Positions 43,259-51,393 of a DNA stretch of 55,513 bases are shown in pieces. The stretch spans positions 1-55,513 of the forward strand of contig JAZUIB010000018.1 of the NCBI GenBank assembly GCA_045642025.1, read 5' to 3'. Within the stretch, counting starts at the first letter, position 1. Every line of letters begins with the position of its first letter. The DNA comes from Equadaptatus sp045642025. GTDB lineage: Bacteria > Synergistota > Synergistia > Synergistales > Synergistaceae. The translations under genes were made by a program, and so were the position numbers. The notes beneath the pieces are model-generated. The model saw nothing but the letters and a program-made list of their open reading frames with translations, searched no databases and was not told where the DNA came from.

Positions 43259-44237
43259 AATTAAACTCCGGCTTGAAAAAAAATATTCGCTGACAACGGA
43301 AAGCGAACGGCTGGAAATTAAACGCGCGGCAGAATTTATAAAAGCCGGTAAACTCGTTGCGTTTCCTACGGAAACCGTGTACGGGCTAGGGGCGAATGCG
43401 CTTAACGAAAACGCTGTGCGCAAAACTTACGAAGCGAAAGGGCGTCCATCGGACAATCCGCTGATACTTCATGTTGCGTCTGTTGAAATGGCGGAAAAAC
43501 TTGTTGAACTTAACGATATGGCGCGTATACTGATAGAAAAATTCTGGCCGGGACCTTTGACCTTAGTGCTTCCGGCAAAAGATACTGTGCCGTATATAAC
43601 ACGCGGAGGCCTTGAAACTGCGGCCGTGCGTATGCCTGACAATCGGATTGCGCTTGAACTTATCCGTGCCGCAAATTTGCCGATATCCGCGCCGAGCGCA
43701 AACAAAAGTGGACGTCCCAGTCCTACCGACGCACAGACAGTGCGTGAAGATTTGGGCAGCGCAGTCGCACAGCTACTTGACGGCGGAGAAACGAAAATAG
43801 GTGTGGAATCAACAGTATTAGACATAACAGACTGCTGTCCCGTACTGCTTCGTGCGGGGGGAGTGTCGAAAGAGAAAATAGAAGAAACGCTCGGTATGGA
43901 AGTTCTGCTGCCGCAGGACAAAAATATAATAAAAAGGTCGCCTGGGACACGCTACCGCCACTATGCGCCCAAAACTCCGCTGTTGCTTGCCGAAGCTGAA
44001 GACGCAGAAAAACTTGCCAATGGTAGAAAATTTGCATGGCTCGGAACGACGAAATGCTCAGGCAGACCGATTAAGACGGTTATATTCAAAGACGAAACTG
44101 AATATGCCCACGAAGTGTTTAGAACGCTTAGAATTCTTGAAAATTCAGGGGCAGAAATCATAATTGCAGAGGTACCGTCGGAAAAGGGTATAGGTCTTGC
44201 GTTAAAAGACAGATTAAATCGTGCCGCAGGTAATTGA
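43251..44237 (+). CDS. L-threonylcarbamoyladenylate synthase (Sua5 type)
   Basis: This 328-aa protein has an N-terminal YrdC domain (AFPTETVYGLGANAL; GRPSDNPLILHV; PISAPSANKSGRPSPTD) and a C-terminal Sua5 domain starting around residue 225 (SPGTRYRHYAP). It makes threonylcarbamoyl-AMP for the t6A37 modification of ANN-decoding tRNAs. The ATG overlaps the tgt stop (ATGAGTGA), so two anticodon-loop modification enzymes are coupled. It closes the core operon run and its end overlaps the tRNA-Pro promoter. Confidence 0.94.
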   Translation: MSEIKLRLEKKYSLTTESERLEIKRAAEFIKAGKLVAFPTETVYGLGANALNENAVRKTYEAKGRPSDNPLILHVASVEMAEKLVELNDMARILIEKFWPGPLTLVLPAKDTVPYITRGGLETAAVRMPDNRIALELIRAANLPISAPSANKSGRPSPTDAQTVREDLGSAVAQLLDGGETKIGVESTVLDITDCCPVLLRAGGVSKEKIEETLGMEVLLPQDKNIIKRSPGTRYRHYAPKTPLLLAEAEDAEKLANGRKFAWLGTTKCSGRPIKTVIFKDETEYAHEVFRTLRILENSGAEIIIAEVPSEKGIGLALKDRLNRAAGN

Positions 44238-44262
44238 CGGACATAAAAATAAATGATACAAT
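44234..44262 (+). promoter_or_regulatory. Promoter of tRNA-Pro
   Basis: TTGACG (44234-44239) and TACAAT (44257-44262) are separated by 17 bases and end 12 bases before the mature tRNA. The -35 box overlaps the stop codon of the Sua5 gene. Confidence 0.75.
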
Positions 44263-44274
44263 ACACTGGTTATT

Positions 44275-44352
44275 CGGGGCGTAGCGCAGTCTGGTTAGCG
44301 CGCCTGGTTCGGGACCAGGAAGTCGGAAGTTCAATTCTTCTCGCCCCGACCA
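44275..44352 (+). tRNA. tRNA-Pro (anticodon CGG)
   Basis: A full cloverleaf of 78 bases with encoded CCA. Acceptor CGGGGCG pairs with CGCCCCG, the anticodon stem is CCTGG/CCAGG with loop TTCGGGA (anticodon CGG), and the T arm carries TTCAATT. The first acceptor base is C, a known identity feature of bacterial tRNA-Pro. It has its own promoter and terminator. Confidence 0.97.
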
Positions 44353-44363
44353 CTTTCTGAAAT

Positions 44364-44392
44364 AAACCGAACGGAAAGCCGTTCGGTTTTGT
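44364..44392 (+). terminator. Terminator of tRNA-Pro
   Basis: AAACCGAACGG and CCGTTCGGTTT form an 11-bp stem around AAAG, followed by TTG and more T. It lies 12 bases after the tRNA end and faces the convergent selenium operon. Confidence 0.9.
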
Positions 44393-44453
44393 TTGTCTGC
44401 AAAACAGTTTTTTACAGAATAAGAGGAGATTTTTGCTCTTGTATCTGTTTGTG

Positions 44454-45077
44454 TTAATCCTGTACAGAATACAGGTTAATGTAATAATTGGCTGTGTCTG
44501 CGGCACTGCGGAGATTTGTCGCAGCCATGTGTCCTGGGAATATTTTGTAATCTCTCTGCAGTGAAATCAGTTTTTTCAGTGTGTCTGCCAGCTTTTTACT
44601 GTCACCGCCAGGAAGGTCGGACCTGCCGACTGATGAAGCAAAAATTGTGTCGCCTGTAAAAATAGTGTCCTCAACTATCAAACAAACACCACCGAGCGTG
44701 TGCCCTGGTGCTGAAATAACGTGAACCTGCAGTGTTCCGACAGATACGACGTCGCCGTCACCATAATTCAGCGTGCTGCATATTTTTGGAAAAAGCCTGC
44801 ACACAAGAGGGTCGCTGCTGTGTTCGTAAATGTCAGCCGAATTCATATAGACAGGTATGTCAAAATATTCTTTTAACTCCTTAACGGCGCCTGTGTGGTC
44901 GTAATGTCCGTGAGTAAGCAATATGGTTACAGGCTCATGGCCGTTTTCTTTAATTTTCGCGATGATTTTTTCTGCCTCTCCGCCCGGGTCGATAATAGCG
45001 CATTTTTTTGAGTGCTCGTCACAGAGAAGATAGCAGTTTGTAGTGCCGTAGCATACAGGGACGTGTATTACGCGCAT
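44454..45077 (-). CDS. MBL-fold hydrolase in the selenium operon
   Basis: This 207-aa metallo-beta-lactamase-fold protein has THGHYDH (residues 55-61), ISAPGHTLGGVC, FTGDTIF and FPGHM, so the metal site is complete. It looks like a glyoxalase II-type thioester hydrolase, similar in size to the hydrolase at 23.6 kb. It starts 2 bases after selD stops and is the last gene of the leftward selenium unit. Its link with selenium chemistry is not established; a role in releasing or detoxifying a Se or S intermediate is speculation from context. Confidence 0.85.
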   Translation of the reverse strand: MRVIHVPVCYGTTNCYLLCDEHSKKCAIIDPGGEAEKIIAKIKENGHEPVTILLTHGHYDHTGAVKELKEYFDIPVYMNSADIYEHSSDPLVCRLFPKICSTLNYGDGDVVSVGTLQVHVISAPGHTLGGVCLIVEDTIFTGDTIFASSVGRSDLPGGDSKKLADTLKKLISLQRDYKIFPGHMAATNLRSAADTANYYINLYSVQD

Positions 45078-45079
45078 TC

Positions 45080-46111
45080 CTAAAACACCTCAACTGCAGT
45101 ATCTGTTTTTGCTGTTACTTCGCCTATTTCTGCAGCCTGTACTCCCGCGTCTGCCAATGCCGCAAGAAGTTTGTCCGCCTCTTGTGTTGCGATAAGCAGT
45201 CCGCCGGAAGTCTGCGGGTCAAAAATAATATCCTGGAGTGCAAGCGGCACAGAGTTTGCAAATTTAATCATATTTTCCGCGTAATTTCTGTTATTGTATG
45301 CGCCGACAGGTATAATTCCTGTTTCAGCAAGTCTGAATGCGGCAGGATAGTATGGTATGCAGTCGCTGTATATACGCAGTGTGCATCCGCTTCCGTTTGC
45401 CATTTCCGCAGCGTGTCCCGCAAGCGCGAATCCGGTAACGTCTGTGCAGCTGTGCACGTCAAATTTTTTCATAATTTCAGCCGCGGTTTTGTTCAGCGCC
45501 GCCATATTTTCATAAACAGTGCGCATTTCTTCTGCGGTCACAAGTCCTGCGTCGGCCTTGTCAGCGGTCAGCATTATTCCTGTGCCTATCGGCTTTGTTA
45601 AAAGTAGTTTATCGCCATGTTTTGCGCCGGTATTTTTGAAGATGCGTGAGGGGCTGACAAAACCTGAAACCGCAAGACCGTACACAGGCTCTTTGGCGGT
45701 GATTGTGTGTCCGCCGGTGATTATACAGCCTGCCTCCATTGTTTTGTCATAGCCTCCATGAAGTATCCCCTCGGTTTGTTCCAAACTCATTTCATATGTG
45801 ACACAGAAGATATTAAGCGCCAGCTTAGGTATTCCACCCATGGCATACACGTCGCTGAGCGCATTGGCAGCGGCAATCTGACCGTAAAGATAAGGATCGT
45901 CGCAGACCGGCGGGAAAAAATCAACGGTATTTATCAGCGCAAGGTCATCAGACAGTTTGTAAACGCTTGCATCATCTGCCTTGTCATAACCTACGATAAG
46001 TTTTTCATCAAACGGAGTTTCAAATCTGCTTAACAGTTCTTCGAGCGTCCCGGCTCCTACTTTAGCCATTCATCCGGCGCAAGAAGACATTGAAGTAAGT
46101 TTTTTGCTCAT
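45080..46111 (-). CDS. selD: Selenophosphate synthase, itself a selenoprotein (in-frame UGA)
   Basis: SelD makes selenophosphate from selenide and ATP. The full protein is 343 aa: MSKKLTSMSSCAGU, with Sec14 encoded by TGA at 46070-46072, then MAKVGAGTLEELL. The CAGU motif is the catalytic Cys/Sec site of SelD, so stopping at the TGA or starting at the ATG just after it would remove the active residue. Further family motifs are DDASVYKL, NTVDFFPPV and ANALSDVYAMGG. The start at 46111 has AGAGG 7 bases upstream and lies 2 bases after the DUF3343 stop. selA, selB and selC in this window supply the decoding machinery, so SelD needs the product of its own pathway. Confidence 0.93.
46043..46072 (-). 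promoter_or_regulatory. Sec codon of selD with candidate bSECIS element
   Basis: The UGA at 46070-46072 must be followed by a bacterial SECIS hairpin inside the coding sequence. Two small, mutually exclusive hairpins are visible: GGCU/AGCC enclosing an 8-base loop that contains GU, and GAGC/GCUC enclosing CGGGAC, whose loop is centred about 20 bases after the UGA. The second has the more usual spacing. Neither is long, so the element itself is a low-confidence call, while the Sec codon is firm. Confidence 0.5.
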
Positions 46112-46113
46112 AG

Positions 46114-46356
46114 CTAAACCTCTGTGTCGTATATCGTTTTAAAGCCAGTGTCTGTTACAGCGACTATCTTTTCAAGTTCATCTGTATGTTTTTCGTAGTC
46201 CGGAAGCTGCTGCGCTTCAAATTTTGTGCAGGTGCCGCAGCTTGAAGACAACTCCCTGGGCACCGGCATGGTTTGTGCCGGTATACCCATAGATTCACAG
46301 TATCTTTTGAAACGTGTAGCGCCGAAATGGCTGAAAAATGTAGCAATATAAACCAT
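46114..46356 (-). CDS. DUF3343 protein, putative Se/S carrier
   Basis: This 80-aa protein matches DUF3343 (described as putative Se/S carrier-like): YIATFFSHFGATRFKRYCES, then the conserved VPRELSSSCGTC with a Cys pair and a charged C-terminus. Comparative genomics has linked DUF3343 with selenium utilisation genes. It sits between the TusA-like gene and selD. The ATG at 46356 is chosen because it follows the upstream stop by 2 bases (TAG CT ATG); a start 27 bases upstream would overlap the TusA-like gene. Confidence 0.85.
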   Translation of the reverse strand: MVYIATFFSHFGATRFKRYCESMGIPAQTMPVPRELSSSCGTCTKFEAQQLPDYEKHTDELEKIVAVTDTGFKTIYDTEV

Positions 46357-46358
46357 AG

Positions 46359-46559
46359 CTATTTGGTAACAGTGATAATGCATTCTCCTTCTTTCTCGGT
46401 TGTCGCTACATTATAACCTAAATTTCCCGCAAAGCGTGTAATATTTTCTTTTGCGGCAGTGTTGTCAACAATTATTTCAAATTGTTCTCCGCCGGTGTCC
46501 ATAGCTTTTTTTAGCATAAGTACCGGCTGCGGGCAGGAAAGTCCTCTGGCATCAAGCAT
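46359..46559 (-). CDS. TusA/SirA-like sulfurtransferase domain protein
   Basis: This 66-aa protein begins LDARGLSCPQPVLMLKKAM, the TusA/SirA fold with the active cysteine in CPxP. Such small carriers pass persulfide or perselenide groups between proteins. It is the single-domain form, unlike the longer YedF. Together with yedE, DUF3343 and selD it forms a set known to co-occur with selenium utilisation. It starts 2 bases after the yedE stop, whose last codons contain the AAGGAGG ribosome binding site. Confidence 0.9.
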   Translation of the reverse strand: MLDARGLSCPQPVLMLKKAMDTGGEQFEIIVDNTAAKENITRFAGNLGYNVATTEKEGECIITVTK

Positions 46560-46561
46560 AA

Positions 46562-47632
46562 CTATACCTCCTTGTTGTCCGCGCAGTTGGCAAAGCCGAT
46601 TGCGGCGGTGATTATAATTCCGATAATAACGGCTATTTTGCCGTTAAAGGTGGGACCTGCAGCTGAAGAAGCCAGCCCGAAATTGTGGCAGAAGGCTGCG
46701 CCTGTGAGAAGCCCGAGAGATGTTACAGTACTGTCCGTGTTGCCTTCGCCGGAAAGTATGAGCTGCCGCAGAGGGCAGCCGCCAAGCAGAACGCTTGCCA
46801 TTCCGACTAAAGCCATACCGAGGAAATTCCAGAGAAAATCTGTGTGGGCGACAGGCTGAGCGTCAAAGCCGAGTCTGAATTTGCCGATAAAAACATTGAC
46901 CGCAAGAGCTGCAGCGAAAATTGCGACAAATCCGAGCAGAAGGCGTGTTTCTTTAAAGAGAAGAAGGTCTCTGAAACCGCCTGCCATGCAGAAACGTGAT
47001 TTCTGACAGAGATAACCGACGACAAGTCCGGCGCAGAGTGATATCGCAATCGCGGCATGCGCTTTGCCTGGACCTTTGACATCGGGAAAATTGCCAGAGA
47101 AAAATATAAATGCGGGGGCGGCGATAAGGAGAACAAGCAGCGCAATCTGCATTATCGGCATAATGGCGCCTTCCGCCGCCGGAAGCCGATAGCTTCTTTT
47201 CAGCGTGTAGCCTTTGTTAAGGAAAAATACGCCGGTAAGTATGCCGATGAAGAAACCTGCAAGTCCGATGACAGCGTTAAGGTCGCCGCCTGCCAGACGG
47301 AGTACCATTCTGAACGGGCAGCCGAGGAACATAAGCGCGCCGACCATGACAAAAAAGCCGAGAACAAAACGTGTCATAGGGGCAGAGCCTCCTCTTGCCT
47401 GAAATTCCTTGCCGCAGACTGCCGCTGTGCAGCTTCCGAGCACAAGTCCGATGATTTCAGGTCTTATGTACTGGACAGGCTGTGCCCTGTGAAGACCAAG
47501 CGCGCCGGCAGTATCCCTGATAAAACAGGCGATGCAGAAACCCATGTTGGCAGGGTTGCCGAACTTAACCAGCAAGGCAGAGATTATGCCTATAACAAGA
47601 CCGATGACAACTGTAACTTTCTTTGAATCCAT
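46562..47632 (-). CDS. yedE: YedE-type selenium/sulfur transporter
   Basis: This 356-aa membrane protein has about ten hydrophobic segments in two similar halves of the YeeE/YedE family. Each half carries a GCP motif (GCPFRMVLRLAGGD near residue 107; GCPLRQLILSGEGNTD near 289), and conserved cysteines also occur in GFCIACFIRD and SRFCMAGGFRD. YedE is proposed to import or handle a selenium species; the exact substrate is not settled. The ATG at 47632 follows GGAGG by 6 bases; a longer frame upstream has no ribosome binding site. It leads the leftward selenium operon. Confidence 0.9.
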   Translation of the reverse strand: MDSKKVTVVIGLVIGIISALLVKFGNPANMGFCIACFIRDTAGALGLHRAQPVQYIRPEIIGLVLGSCTAAVCGKEFQARGGSAPMTRFVLGFFVMVGALMFLGCPFRMVLRLAGGDLNAVIGLAGFFIGILTGVFFLNKGYTLKRSYRLPAAEGAIMPIMQIALLVLLIAAPAFIFFSGNFPDVKGPGKAHAAIAISLCAGLVVGYLCQKSRFCMAGGFRDLLLFKETRLLLGFVAIFAAALAVNVFIGKFRLGFDAQPVAHTDFLWNFLGMALVGMASVLLGGCPLRQLILSGEGNTDSTVTSLGLLTGAAFCHNFGLASSAAGPTFNGKIAVIIGIIITAAIGFANCADNKEV

Positions 47633-47773
47633 GACAAGCCTCCGTAAACGTGACAATGATTTTGCAACGAATAGATTTTACGGTGCCGTTTCAGGCAAAG
47701 CAAATAAAAAAATATACTTAACTAACAGGCTTAATAGAAAAAACAAATAAAGCTAGATATTTTACTGATTAAC

Positions 47774-47806
47774 ATGATATACTCATATACAGAAATGATA
47801 TATTCA
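47774..47806. promoter_or_regulatory. 12-bp direct repeats 21 bp apart in the divergent selenium promoter
   Basis: ATGATATACTCA (47774-47785) and ATGATATATTCA (47795-47806) differ at one base and start 21 bases apart, two turns of the helix. They lie in the 226-base gap between yedE (leftward) and the aminotransferase (rightward). A LysR regulator is encoded two genes away, so this is a candidate operator for both units. The AT-rich gap also contains promoter-like TATA sequences that I could not assign. Confidence 0.5.
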
Positions 47807-47858
47807 GTTAAATAAACATACAAAGGCAGTAAAATATTGAACAAAACAGAGGTGTCTC

Positions 47859-48998
47859 ATGATATACGCAGACAACGCATGTACCAGTTTTCCTAAACCG
47901 AAGCAAACAGCCGATGCGGTTTATAACTATATCGCATATACAGGTGTTAACATAAACAGAGGCGGGTATACTTCAAGTTACGAGGCTTCTGATATTGTGT
48001 TTGACTGCAGGGAACTGCTCAAAGATTTTTTTGGTGCTGATGACTGTAAAAACGTTGTCTTTACCCAGAATATTACCCAGAGTCTCAATATCATACTTAA
48101 AGGATATCTGAAATCGGGGGACCACGTGCTCTGTTCATCAATGGAACACAACGCAGTAATGCGTCCTCTATGCCAGTTGCAGAAACATGGTGTTGACTTT
48201 GATAGAATCCCATGTGATTCTGAGGGTTTTCTGCAATTTAACGAAATTGAAAAACTCATAAAGCCGAACACAAAAGCAATCATTATGCAGCACGCAGGCA
48301 ACGTATGCGGAAGCATTATGCCCATTGAAAAAGTCGGCGCACTATGCAGGGAATATGGTCTGCGTTTCATTGTGGATTCCGCACAGACCGCAGGGATACT
48401 TCCGATAAACATGGAAAAAATGAACATAGACGCGCTATGTTTTACAGGGCACAAGAGTTTGCTCGGACCGCAAGGAATCGGCGGTTTTGTGCTGAAAGAA
48501 GGCCTATCGGCAGAAATTGAGCCGCTTATTTCCGGAGGAACAGGGAGTATCAGTCATACGGAAGATATACCTAATTTTATGCCTGACCGGTTTGAGCCCG
48601 GAACTTTAAATTTGCCTGGTATAGCAGGGCTGAAAGCGGGAATTGAATGGATACAGGCAAAAGGAATTGACAATATTTTTGCGCATGAGATGGATTTAAC
48701 GAAGCGTTTTATTGACGCGGTACACGGCATTAAACAGCTAAAGATCGCAGGTCCGCAGGGAACAGAAAACAGAACAGGCGTTGTCAGTATTTATACAGAC
48801 AAACGCGATTTAAGCGAGACAGCCTATGCGCTTGACAGCCGGTTTGATATACAGACAAGAGTAGGACTGCACTGCGCCCCGTCCGCGCATAAAACTCTCG
48901 GCACCTATCCTGCAGGGACAATACGTTTTTCATTCGGTATTTTCAATACTGAGGACGATATCGAAGCGATAACAGATGCTCTTAAGGAGGTGCTGTAA
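47859..48998 (+). CDS. Class V aminotransferase, cysteine desulfurase / selenocysteine lyase-like
   Basis: This 379-aa PLP enzyme starts IYADNACTSFPKPKQTADAV. The PLP lysine is K199 in FTGHKSLLGPQGIGG and the catalytic cysteine C339 in RVGLHCAPSAHKT, the group II (SufS/CsdB-like) arrangement. Such enzymes take S or Se from cysteine or selenocysteine. Placed at the head of LysR-selA-tRNA-Sec-selB, and opposite the TusA-like carrier, it probably supplies selenium to SelD. Selectivity for Se over S is inferred from context. Confidence 0.88.
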   Translation: MIYADNACTSFPKPKQTADAVYNYIAYTGVNINRGGYTSSYEASDIVFDCRELLKDFFGADDCKNVVFTQNITQSLNIILKGYLKSGDHVLCSSMEHNAVMRPLCQLQKHGVDFDRIPCDSEGFLQFNEIEKLIKPNTKAIIMQHAGNVCGSIMPIEKVGALCREYGLRFIVDSAQTAGILPINMEKMNIDALCFTGHKSLLGPQGIGGFVLKEGLSAEIEPLISGGTGSISHTEDIPNFMPDRFEPGTLNLPGIAGLKAGIEWIQAKGIDNIFAHEMDLTKRFIDAVHGIKQLKIAGPQGTENRTGVVSIYTDKRDLSETAYALDSRFDIQTRVGLHCAPSAHKTLGTYPAGTIRFSFGIFNTEDDIEAITDALKEVL

Positions 48999-49000
48999 AC

Positions 49001-49903
49001 ATGGAAATAAAACAGCTGCGAAGTTTTATAGCAGTTGTCAAATATGGTGGTTTCACGAAAGCTGCAGAAAAACTATATCTTGCGCAGCCGACGATAAGTT
49101 TTCATGTTCGCGCGCTTGAGGAGGAACTTCATACACAACTGCTGCTGAGAAACACAAAAAACATCTGCATAACGGAAAAAGGGCATGAACTCTTTGAGAC
49201 AGCCATCAACATCGTAAACCTCGAAGATATGTTGTTAAAAAAATGGCAGAACGGTGGGGAAACAATCATACAGCTTGGAGTATCCACCATTCCGTCAGGC
49301 TATCTGCTGCCGAAAATAATTCCTGCGTTTCGCGCGAAATATCCGTCGGTACGCTTTATAATAAACCAGAGCGACAGCAAAGAGATTCTGAAAGGTCTTG
49401 CGAATGGTGTTTACGACGTTGCTCTTACCGGCATGAAAACAGACCGAAACGCGATAGAATATTACACACTCTGTGAAGACAGACTTGAACTGATAACGCC
49501 TAACACAGAAGAATACAGACAGTACGAAAAAGATCAATTCCCTGTCGGCAGACTGCAGACTCTGCCCTTTATCTTAAGAGAAGAGGGCAGTGCAAGCGGA
49601 CTGTATGCTTCGGAAATACTCGAAAGCCTGAAACTTGACGAAACGAAAATGAACGTAACGGCAAAACTTAACGACCAGGAAAGCATCAAAAATCTTGTGG
49701 CTGCCGGAGTAGGTGTTTCCATAATATCGGGCAGGGCTGCTGCCAACTACGTTAAAGACGGAGTGCTGCTGAGTTTCTGCCTGCCCTCTGACGTAAAAAG
49801 AAACTTCTACATGGCAAAGCGTAGAAACAAAATACTGAGCAGTGAAGCAGAAAAATTTATACAATTTGTTCAGACATTCTTTGTGAACGGGCAGGCGAAT
49901 TAA
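49001..49903 (+). CDS. LysR-family regulator, selenium-associated
   Basis: This 300-aa protein has the LysR winged helix (MEIKQLRSFIAVVKYGGFTK; AEKLYLAQPTISFHV) at the N-terminus and a periplasmic-binding-fold effector domain from about residue 90. It starts 2 bases after the lyase-like gene and ends 1 base before selA. A LysR regulator is a recurring partner of selenium gene sets. The likely effector is a selenium or sulfur compound, and the likely target is the divergent promoter with the 21-bp-spaced direct repeats; both are inferences. Confidence 0.9.
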   Translation: MEIKQLRSFIAVVKYGGFTKAAEKLYLAQPTISFHVRALEEELHTQLLLRNTKNICITEKGHELFETAINIVNLEDMLLKKWQNGGETIIQLGVSTIPSGYLLPKIIPAFRAKYPSVRFIINQSDSKEILKGLANGVYDVALTGMKTDRNAIEYYTLCEDRLELITPNTEEYRQYEKDQFPVGRLQTLPFILREEGSASGLYASEILESLKLDETKMNVTAKLNDQESIKNLVAAGVGVSIISGRAAANYVKDGVLLSFCLPSDVKRNFYMAKRRNKILSSEAEKFIQFVQTFFVNGQAN

Positions 49904-49904
49904 A

Positions 49905-51278
49905 ATGGAAAAAAACAAACTGCGCAATATACCCAAAGTAGATCAGGTGCTCGCCTGCGACGAGCTGGCAGCCTGTTTTGAAAATACAGAAAGAGAAGTC
50001 ATAGCCGATGCTGTGCGTGCTGTGCTTGATAAAATGCGCGCGGAAACAATCGCCGGTGAAAAAACGGAACTCTCTGCAGCGGCCGCGGCAAAACGCGCTG
50101 CCGAAAAATTAAAAAATGCGGATACACCCAGCCTCAGAAAAGTAATAAACGCGACAGGCATAGTTCTGCACACCAATCTCGGCAGAGCGCGTCTCTCGGA
50201 AAAAGCGGCAAAAAACGCAGCTGAAATTGCCGTTTCCTGTTCAACGCTGGAATATAACCTTAAAAGCGCTTCGCGCGGAAGCAGACACGACCATATTGCG
50301 GGGCTTATATCACAGATTACCGGTGCGGAAGACGCTATAGTCGTTAACAACAACGCTGCCGCCACGCTTCTGTGCCTTGCCGCGCTGTTCAAAGGCAAAG
50401 AGGTGCTTGTTTCAAGAGGAGAATCTGTTGAAATCGGCGGGGCATTCAGAATTCCGGAAATTATGGCACTTTCCGGCGCTATTCTGAAAGACGTCGGTAC
50501 AACCAACAAAACGCACCTTTACGACTACGAAAGAGCCGTCTGCAGAAAAACAGGCGCTATACTAAAAGTACATACAAGCAATTACCGGGTCATAGGTTTT
50601 CAAGAAGACGTTCCGCTCCGTCAGCTTGCGGAACTTGCCGCGGCAAAAAAACTTCCGCTCATTTACGACATGGGCAGCGGACTTATAGTTGACCTGCGTG
50701 AGTACGGTATAGATGAGCCGAACGTTAAAAACGCATTTGAAGACGGTGCGGACATAGTTCTGTTCAGCGGAGACAAACTCCTTGGCGGGCCTCAGGCAGG
50801 AATAATCGCCGGAAAAAAGAAATATATTGACATTATTAAGAAAAACCAGTTGGCAAGACCGCTCAGAGTTGATAAAATAACTCTCGCAGCGCTTGAAAGC
50901 ACATTCAGAAGCTACAGAGACAAAAAACAGGCGCTTTCGGAAATTCCTGTACTTGCAATGCTTACCGCTCCTACTGACGAAATCAGGGACAAAGCGGAAA
51001 AATTTGCTGTCAGCCTCGGAAAACTGAAAGCGAACATTGCCATTCAGAAAGAAACTGGAAGAATAGGCGGCGGGACTGCGCCCATGTTCAACTTAAAAAG
51101 TTGGGCTGTTTCAGTTATTCCGAAAGAAATATCTGTTGACAGACTCGAACGCGCTTTGATAGACTGGGAGACACCGATAATAGCAAGAATAAGCGAAGAC
51201 AAACTCCTGCTTGACATGCGGACTGTAGCCGACAGCGAACTTGCTGCGGTGCGCGAAGCGCTAAAAAAACTACTGTAA
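49905..51278 (+). CDS. selA: L-seryl-tRNA(Sec) selenium transferase
   Basis: This 457-aa PLP enzyme converts Ser-tRNA(Sec) to Sec-tRNA(Sec) using selenophosphate. The N-terminal tRNA-binding region precedes the catalytic core; the PLP lysine is K291 in LFSGDKLLGGPQAG. Other landmarks are INATGIVLHTNLGRA, RGSRHDHI and VVNNNAAATLLCL. Length is normal. The tRNA-Sec gene follows 11 bases after the stop, so selA, selC and selB probably share a transcript. Confidence 0.97.
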   Translation: MEKNKLRNIPKVDQVLACDELAACFENTEREVIADAVRAVLDKMRAETIAGEKTELSAAAAAKRAAEKLKNADTPSLRKVINATGIVLHTNLGRARLSEKAAKNAAEIAVSCSTLEYNLKSASRGSRHDHIAGLISQITGAEDAIVVNNNAAATLLCLAALFKGKEVLVSRGESVEIGGAFRIPEIMALSGAILKDVGTTNKTHLYDYERAVCRKTGAILKVHTSNYRVIGFQEDVPLRQLAELAAAKKLPLIYDMGSGLIVDLREYGIDEPNVKNAFEDGADIVLFSGDKLLGGPQAGIIAGKKKYIDIIKKNQLARPLRVDKITLAALESTFRSYRDKKQALSEIPVLAMLTAPTDEIRDKAEKFAVSLGKLKANIAIQKETGRIGGGTAPMFNLKSWAVSVIPKEISVDRLERALIDWETPIIARISEDKLLLDMRTVADSELAAVREALKKLL

Positions 51279-51289
51279 CAATTAAAAAC

Positions 51290-51386
51290 GGAGGTAGATA
51301 GGTGCTGGTGTGCCTTCCGGTCTTCAAAACCGGCGCGGGTGGTTAAGAGCCGTCTGGGTGAGTTCGATTCTCACATGCCTCCGCCA
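51290..51386 (+). tRNA. selC: tRNA-Sec (anticodon UCA)
   Basis: The gene is 97 bases including CCA. The anticodon arm is CCGGT-CTTCAAA-ACCGG (anticodon TCA), the D stem is six base pairs (AGGTGC/GTGCCT) with the short loop TGGT, the variable arm is long, and the T stem is GTGAG/CTCAC. The acceptor pairs seven bases, with an eighth position G-A that does not pair. The discriminator is G. These are the hallmarks of bacterial tRNA-Sec. Its transcription runs on from selA. Confidence 0.97.
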
Positions 51387-51393
51387 GCAAATT

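Noticed and set aside
42614..43423. 269-codon frame on the minus strand
   Set aside because: It is antisense to tgt and the Sua5-type gene, both with strong family motifs.
45080..46069. selD starting at the ATG that follows the UGA
   Set aside because: That start would remove the catalytic CAGU site and lacks its own ribosome binding site. The in-frame extension to 46111 matches SelD and has AGAGG at proper spacing.
47057..47626. 189-codon frame on the plus strand
   Set aside because: It is antisense to yedE and very rich in Lys, Arg, Cys and Glu, as expected of a reverse reading of a membrane protein gene.
47633..47858. A riboswitch or small RNA gene in the divergent selenium gap
   Set aside because: The gap is AT-rich with direct repeats but no stable hairpin series or known aptamer core.
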